From: Epiperipatus broadwayi
Lineage: Eukaryota; Onychophora; Udeonychophora; Euonychophora; Peripatidae
DNA length: 64,000 nucleotides
Direction of reading: 5' to 3'
NCBI GenBank assembly: GCA_028023455.1
Contig: JAQFVV010012422.1
Coordinates: 9,152,337 to 9,216,336, forward strand
The first letter of the stretch is position 1; each line of letters begins with the position of its first letter. Positions 58,438 to 64,000 of the stretch are shown here, piece by piece. A program made the position numbers and the translations under genes. The notes beneath the pieces are model-generated. The model was given only the letters and a program-made list of their open reading frames with translations, was not told where the DNA came from and made no database searches.

Positions 58438-59080
58438 ATGAATAAAGAAATGGAGCCGGTAGAAAGCCCGATATATTTTAAAAATCCACAGTTAGTGGAA
58501 AAAGAGAAAGAAGAAGTATCTGAGACACAAATGATAATGAAAATGATGATGAATATGATACAAGAGTTCAAAGAAGAATTGTGTCAGAAATTTGAACAAA
58601 GTCAGCAAGACCTCAAAGAAGAATTGTGTCAGAAATTTGAACAAAGTCAACAAGACCTCAAAGAAGAATTGTCAGAAATTTGAACAAAGTCAACAAGACC
58701 TCAAAGAAGAATTGTGTCAGAAATTTGAACAAAATCAGCAAGACCTCAAAGGAGAAATTAAGGAACTCAAAGCAGAAGTGAGAGAAATAAGATGTGAGAT
58801 AATGGTAAAGGTAGAGAAGAACCAAGAAATTATAAAGGTAGATTTAGTCAAAGAAAATAAGGAAGATGAGGTCATGAAAGAGATAGTAGAGTCAGATAGT
58901 GGTAAATATAGTAGTTTGGAAATAGAAATTAAATTAGAATCAGATAGCATTGCTACAGATAAAGTAGAAACTTATGTAGATCAAAAGGTAAAAGATAGCG
59001 TAAAAGAGTTTTTACAAAGAATTAAAAATAAAAGGTTTACAGTAAACGTTCATGTTCGAAGATTTAAAAATAGATTTTAA
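58438..59080 (+). pseudogene. Element B coiled-coil Gag-like ORF, frameshifted
   Basis: Two overlapping frames (58438-58683 and 58592-59080) make one protein of about 214 residues. It is acidic and lysine/glutamate-rich with a predicted coiled coil. Its core is four tandem 15-residue repeats of the type KEELCQKFEQSQQDL, encoded by 45-bp units from 58568. The third unit is 43 bp: a 2-base loss in GTGTCAG gives GTCAG and shifts the frame. Long helical Gag N-termini are common in animal LTR elements, so a Gag role is plausible but not shown. No zinc knuckle follows. No homologue recognised by name. Confidence 0.6.
58568..58745. repeat. 45-bp coding tandem repeat, four units
   Basis: Units start at 58568, 58613, 58658 and 58701. 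The third is 2 bp short. Sequence identity between units is very high, consistent with recent slippage. Confidence 0.9.
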
Positions 59081-61860
59081 AAAAGAAAGCATAGCAAAAA
59101 ATATTCCCACATTGAAGTAATTTGGAGTTTGTCTAAATATCAAGGTTTTCTGATTTACAAAGTTGAAAATAGAACAGAAAGAGAAAGAGATAAAGTAATA
59201 AATTATAAAAGCGGAACCAATAAGAGAGGAAAGTTAGTTTATATTATAGAGTTAGTGTAGAAAGAAAGAAAGAACCACCTGACAAAGTTTAAAAGTTAAT
59301 TAAGGATCAAAATATTAAAGTAAACAGAAATAATGACCGGAAATGGATTATGAGTTTAATATAATTATTTTGACGTAGGTGAAAAGCCTGAATTAGAATT
59401 TCGCTATTTAAAATAATGGATTGTTTTGTCAAATAATGATGGAGGCTTCGTAAAATAAAAGTTTTTTTTCCCCCATGCACATATTAATTAAAAAGAAATG
59501 CTTGTAAATAAACAGTTCAAATAAAAAAAAAAAAATCAATAAAATTAAGTTAAGTAAATGGGTCAAATTAATGTTTAAAACTAATGTTTGTAGGATTAGA
59601 TAAATCAAGTATTGAAATTAAATAAATAAATAAGATATCCGTAAGAAAAATATTGTGTAATAATGGATCATAATATAATAAAATTAGTTTTTTTTTGAAT
59701 ACATGCATGTTAAATAAAGAAGTTAAAGTAGTGGTTTAAAAAATAATATTGTACGATTTGTGTAATGTAAGTAAATATGTCAAAATAATATTTGAGTAAA
59801 GGTTAATGTAAATAAATAGTTATCTAAGTATACGCACGTTAATATATAAGGTAAACAAATGGTTTAAAGATAATATAAGATTAGTGCAAATAAATATTTA
59901 GAATAATGTTCGTAATAGTTTAAAAATAATGTAGTAATATAAATAAATATGTTACAGTAATGTTCATATGAGTTCAAAAATAATATTGTAAGGTTATAAA
60001 TGGATAAAATATAAAGTCAATCTAAGTTATTAGGAATGTATAACGGATCGAAATTAAAGGGAATGAGGATAGTATAGAAATGTTTTAGTTAAGGATAATT
60101 TTAAAGCTGTCGTCTGGATAAAATTTAGTACCCATAACGGATTGGCCGAGATCATTCCTCTTTTAAAATGTGCACTAGCGACAACCAGAGTAAGCCACAA
60201 GTCACTTTTCAGGGGAGAATCCCCATATCTTGTACCTCATTTTCCAAAGCGTAAGTCGGAAATGGACAGTTGAAATTCCTGCCATTCACAGCGACCTCTT
60301 CTTAGTCAAAGTCCGATCAAGAGAATCGGCAATCGTTTTCCAAAGCGTAAGTCGGAAATGGACAGTTGAAATTCCTGCCATTCGCAGCTATCTTTTCTTA
60401 GTCAAAGTCCAATCAAGAGAATCGGCAGCCGAAGCTTCGTTTATAAAAGATCCCTGTACCACAAAATTAGTTTGTCCTCGTGGTCACTATCCAGGACTCT
60501 GAACATTGTAAGCAATGTTTTCAGCATAGAAAGAAATTAAGCATAATTGGAGATTGCCCTTAGTATGAAAAGTGAAAGATATTAAAAAAGCAAACTTAGA
60601 AAAATAATAATAATTAGAATTAAGAATTAAAGTCTCAGAGATAAAATGGTCAAAAATGACATATTTTACTCTCAAACGAAGGGTGGTGGTGCAATGTACC
60701 AATATTGAAATTGGCACATACTAACTTATCTAAAAAAATTATTAAAATAATCTTTCGTAAAAGAAAAACGTATTTAAATGTTGAAGAGTTTATTACAGTT
60801 TATTTTCGTAAAAGAGTTTGAAATAAAAGTTAGAAAATAATTGGTTAAAAGGAGGGAGGGGGAGTTTTGTTAGAAAAGATAAAACTAAGAGTTCATAGAA
60901 GTTAAAGAGTGTTATTATTATAAATTAAAAGTTAAAATATAAATCTCTTTTCATTCCAGTTTATTAGAATAAATGCGTATATATGTGCGACGTAAATAAA
61001 AATAAATTATAGCTTGTTAATAAGATAAATGCATGTTAAAATTATATTGAAAAACACATGAAAATAAATATTGAAATAAAATGTATTTAACAACACAGCA
61101 GTGGGCTACTAATTAAGGATATATAAAAAAACACATTTTGAAATGGCTACTACTAATTGAACAATCTTCAAAAACACATGATAGGATTAATTACTAAAGG
61201 AATTTCGACAACACCTATTGCACCTATTGCCGGGGGATATTAAAACGAAAACAATTTACATATATAAATAGCCAGATTTTTATCGGAGTTCAGTTTCAGC
61301 CTAATTTTCAGTGTCAGTCTTGTTTAAATTATGTATCCAGAAACAGAAATGCATTGCTGAGCCTCTTATGGAAATATATGCTCTTCTTTCAGCCCTTAGT
61401 CCAACAAGATCAGCAAGACCTGCCCGTGAAATAATGTCTACTTAACAGTTCAGAAATCCTCCATCAATATTCCACTGTCTCCAAGAATAAAACCAACGGA
61501 TTAGCATCAAATCTCCTCAAGAAATGTCAAATCTAACCAGTTAGATATCCTTTATTAGATATACTCCATCAGAAGCAGCTAACAACAAGCAATATCCACA
61601 TCCCAAAAATCCTAGGTAAAACATTTTATTATTCTCATTTATATGTAGTAGCCACCGCTGTGATTCATAAAAATTCAAGATTCAAATTATATAAACTCTA
61701 TAAGCATGCATAAAATGAACTATTGATGTGCATGTTTGTGAATGTTAGATAATTTAAATGTCAAAGATTATTTTTGCTCTTTCATAAAATATATCATAGT
61801 ATGTTAACTTAAAATGTGTGTGTTATTTATAGATTTATAAAAATGTTTATAATTAGTAAG
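59081..61860 (+). other. Element B internal region without coding capacity
   Basis: AT-rich, no retroviral-type domains in any frame. It contains a 96-bp tandem duplication (60240-60431) and a GC-richer patch (60120-60480). The final part before the 3' LTR lacks a recognisable polypurine tract. Confidence 0.6.
60240..60431. repeat. 96-bp tandem duplication
   Basis: Units 60240-60335 and 60336-60431 (TTTTCCAAAGCGTAAGTCGG, TGAAATTCCTGCCATTC, GAGAATCGGCA). Only a few differences. The 96-bp period keeps a small open frame (60230-60502) in phase, but its peptide is not recognisable. Confidence 0.9.
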
Positions 61861-62286
61861 TGTTAGTTAATAAATTGTCTTTAAAATTAAACTCTATTTG
61901 TCGGTCAATTCTTTTATCAATCTCTTTTTATAAATTCTTTTTACAATTCTTTTATCAATTCTTTTAACCACTAATTATGTATAATCTATTAGTGATTACA
62001 AACAGCTGAGCTAGTTGTGGATATTTAGGTATAGAGTTAGTGGCTATTGTCCAAAGTGCGTTATTTATTCATCCTTGAATAGATAGCTGGCGCCCGTGTT
62101 TATACACAAACAAAAAAGTGCTTTGACTGTGGTGTTGGACTCAACAGTCGAGAAGAAGTTATGTCCTAGAAATGTAATGCTAGTTAAATATTTTATAGCT
62201 ATCGTTTGGGCATACATACTCTCCGAGTATGTTCTTCTCTGCCTAAGAGTCCGGTATTTCGAGAACACATATTTGAACCCGATACA
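61861..62286 (+). repeat. Element B 3' LTR
   Basis: 426 bp, TGTTAGTTAATA ... CCGATACA, matching 57580-58005. Confidence 0.9.
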
Positions 62287-62299
62287 ATATATATATTAG

Positions 62300-63015
62300 T
62301 AATAAGTTTAAATAAATTAAAGAATTTTAAAGTACTGATTCTTTCAACATAGAAAATAAAAGTTATTTATAACTTTTAAGATTAGAAAAAATATTTACTA
62401 AAAATAAAAACAGTTTAATTAATGAGAGTAGAATACAGTTGATAATGAGATATAAAATAATTAAAGGAATTCAAGTTTAATATTTCCATCATATGATAAA
62501 CCATAAGCTAAAAATAACTTATTAATTAATGTTATCAAGATATTAAATTCTTGTATTCAGCATTGAGCAGTGAAAGGAAAAATCACCTGAATGGATGGAT
62601 AGGAATGCGAGCCAATCAACTTGAGGGATTTGAGCAATGAATTAACTTAGAGCAAATTGGATCAAAAAAGGACGATTGATTTTTGGAGCTTCACCTGGGC
62701 ACCTGAACATAAGCTGATGCAGAATGTTGCCCATTGCACAGAGACTTCAAGTGCAAAGAGCTGGCCTCAAATGTGTTAACAGCCAGCTAGGATTTTTATA
62801 GGTCATACTGATCTACAATATGATTGATGTATGCCTATGGGCTTAGGCATATTTATATATAATGTAGATATAATATGTAATATAGTTAGATACTGCTAAA
62901 GATATTTATTATTAAATTGTATTTAATCTCAACCTAATAGACTTATGTCATTACTGGGAAATTATTATCAGAATGGTTAAGTTCGCAGACAAGGTGTCCA
63001 CCAGTATAGAATGGT
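62300..63015 (+). mobile_element. Element A 3' LTR or solo LTR
   Basis: Its first 550 bp match 50205-50760 and its last 160 bp match the LTR remnant at 55254-55440. It therefore joins the two partial copies into one unit of about 0.7 kb. It lies directly after element B, as expected if B inserted near the 3' end of A. The end reads GACAAGGTGTCCACC. Confidence 0.7.
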
Positions 63016-63311
63016 GGATTTACAAGTTATATAATACAAATAAAATCCTCACATTTATATTAAAATCTTTTGTTTAATTTACATTAAATCTTTAAAAAAA
63101 TTTTGTTAAAGCAACCTATTAAAAAAAACTTACAAAAATGATGACCTTTCCATAGGCCACTGCTAAATCTTGCTATTATATAATTACAAAATTGTATACA
63201 TAGAAGTACATAAAGAAAGAAGCTTAATGTTCATAAAACAAATCAATGTTAAATTATTTTAATTATTTCAACTAACAAAGTTAATAAACTTTTTGAGTTT
63301 TTACATAGATT

Positions 63312-63510
63312 CATCACATGATCACCATTTCTTATGCTTGCTCATAAAGGTAGTCCCACTCAGTGCAAGCTAGAATAATCAATGGATGACAGAAAGCTTG
63401 TGCATAAAATCCCTATCTAGTGCCTATGCATTCAATCCATTGATTACTCTAGCTTGCATTGAGTGACACTACTGTATGGAGAGTTTTTCCTGTTTTAGAA
63501 CAATAATATC
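63312..63510. mobile_element. Family M deletion derivative
   Basis: Outer end CATCACATGATCACCATTTC, shortened left arm, then directly the right arm complement (CCATTGATTACTCTAGCTTG to CACTACTGTATGGAGAGTTT). Foldback with a very short loop near 63430. Confidence 0.75.
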
Positions 63511-64000
63511 AGATATTGAGTGCACTTTCATATTAGAGAAGATTATTAATGTTTTAGATTTGATTTTATAAATTTCTGTTGCTTGCAAGAACCAAATTAT
63601 TTTGTTAACATAAGCAGGTGATTTAATTGGTTAATTAAATGGATTATCACAGAAAGAATATTTTCTTGAGATCTTAATAAGCTTGCATATATATTTGCCA
63701 TTGTTATATAGTTTGGAAAAATAAATCGGTCTTCAAGTTATTAAGATAAATGCTAAGAGGAAAAAATATCACTCACTTTCTATTGAAAAGACTAAAAAAG
63801 GAAAAGTTAATATTTGACTGAGTTTTGTGTCGAAATACGTTTTCTTAAATGGTTAAAAAACAACAGAAGTTATTTTAAACAGTGCTTTTCTTTCATCATG
63901 TTTTTTAATTCACGTTATGTTGAAAAAAAAAAAAAAACATTTATAAGTGAATATAATTTTTGAATTGAAGAGAGAAAGTTTTAGTTTTATCTTATTTATA
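63511..64000. other. Gene-free end of window
   Basis: AT-rich, no supported feature. Confidence 0.45.

Larger units (their letters stand above)
57580..62286 (+). mobile_element. Element B, non-autonomous LTR retrotransposon
   Basis: 4.7 kb with direct LTRs 57580-58005 and 61861-62286, both 426 bp, TG...CA, differing at about 16 sites by eye. A tRNA-Lys-type primer-binding region follows the left LTR. The only coding remnant is a coiled-coil ORF (58438-59080). No protease, reverse transcriptase or integrase was found, so it must have been mobilised in trans. It lies inside element A. The sequence ATATATATATTAGTAA occurs just before the left LTR and just after the right one. I found no purine tract before the right LTR. 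The target duplication of usual length is unclear. Confidence 0.85.

Noticed and set aside
60230-60502. 90-codon ORF made of two 32-residue repeats
   Set aside because: The repeat period is a multiple of three, which keeps it open automatically; no recognisable protein and no start context.

Overview
The window reads as nuclear DNA of an AT-rich (very roughly 70% A+T) invertebrate animal. The evidence is a spliced first exon of a laminin-N-domain secreted protein, a U2 snRNA-like gene, tRNA-derived SINEs, RTE-type and other non-LTR retrotransposons, a Penelope-like element, LTR retrotransposons, mariner and hAT relics and long AT microsatellites. A mollusc or another lophotrochozoan is possible, but nothing here fixes the phylum. 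I see no bacterial genes, operons, CRISPR arrays or riboswitches.

Host genes are sparse. The best host coding sequence is 6938-7141 (+): signal peptide plus the start of a laminin-N domain, ending in a consensus splice donor. A locally GC-richer upstream stretch carries E2F-, CRE- and octamer-like sites. No second exon was found, so most or all of the downstream 57 kb may be intron or intergenic. A U2 snRNA-like gene lies at 22562-22749 (-). A possible terminal exon of an upstream gene (2902-2963, +) is only a hint.

The rest is a layered graveyard of mobile DNA. One RTE family dominates. Its best copy (18181-21402, -) has an 817-codon ORF but carries a frameshift, a nonsense codon and a changed catalytic Asp. 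Decayed copies lie at 785-2455, 29790-29934, 34490-34735, 35140-37475 and 42560-46590. Two other LINE groups leave zinc-finger C-termini (16554-16987 and 30181-30633), and another leaves reverse transcriptase pieces (48280-49335). A foldback family (here family M) occurs at least nine times, and a second one (family N) four times. Small tRNA-headed SINEs occur six or more times.

The right end is a nest. A Penelope-like GIY-YIG endonuclease ORF sits between 47-bp perfect inverted repeats (54314-55210) and abuts a decayed Ty3/gypsy-like element A (gag, protease and integrase remnants, 55254-57579, with its other LTR at about 62300-63010). Element A is split by a non-autonomous LTR element B (57580-62286). 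Element B has paired 426-bp LTRs, an unusually long tRNA-Lys-complementary primer-binding region and a broken coiled-coil ORF with 45-bp repeats.

The most notable structures are the extended tRNA-Lys complement at 58008-58064, the perfect 149-bp-arm palindrome at 45584-45900, the Penelope fragment with terminal inverted repeats and an identical 173-bp direct repeat, and several snapback insertions with 10-13 bp target duplications inside old RTE copies. All calls are from reading the sequence by eye; no alignment or database search was run.
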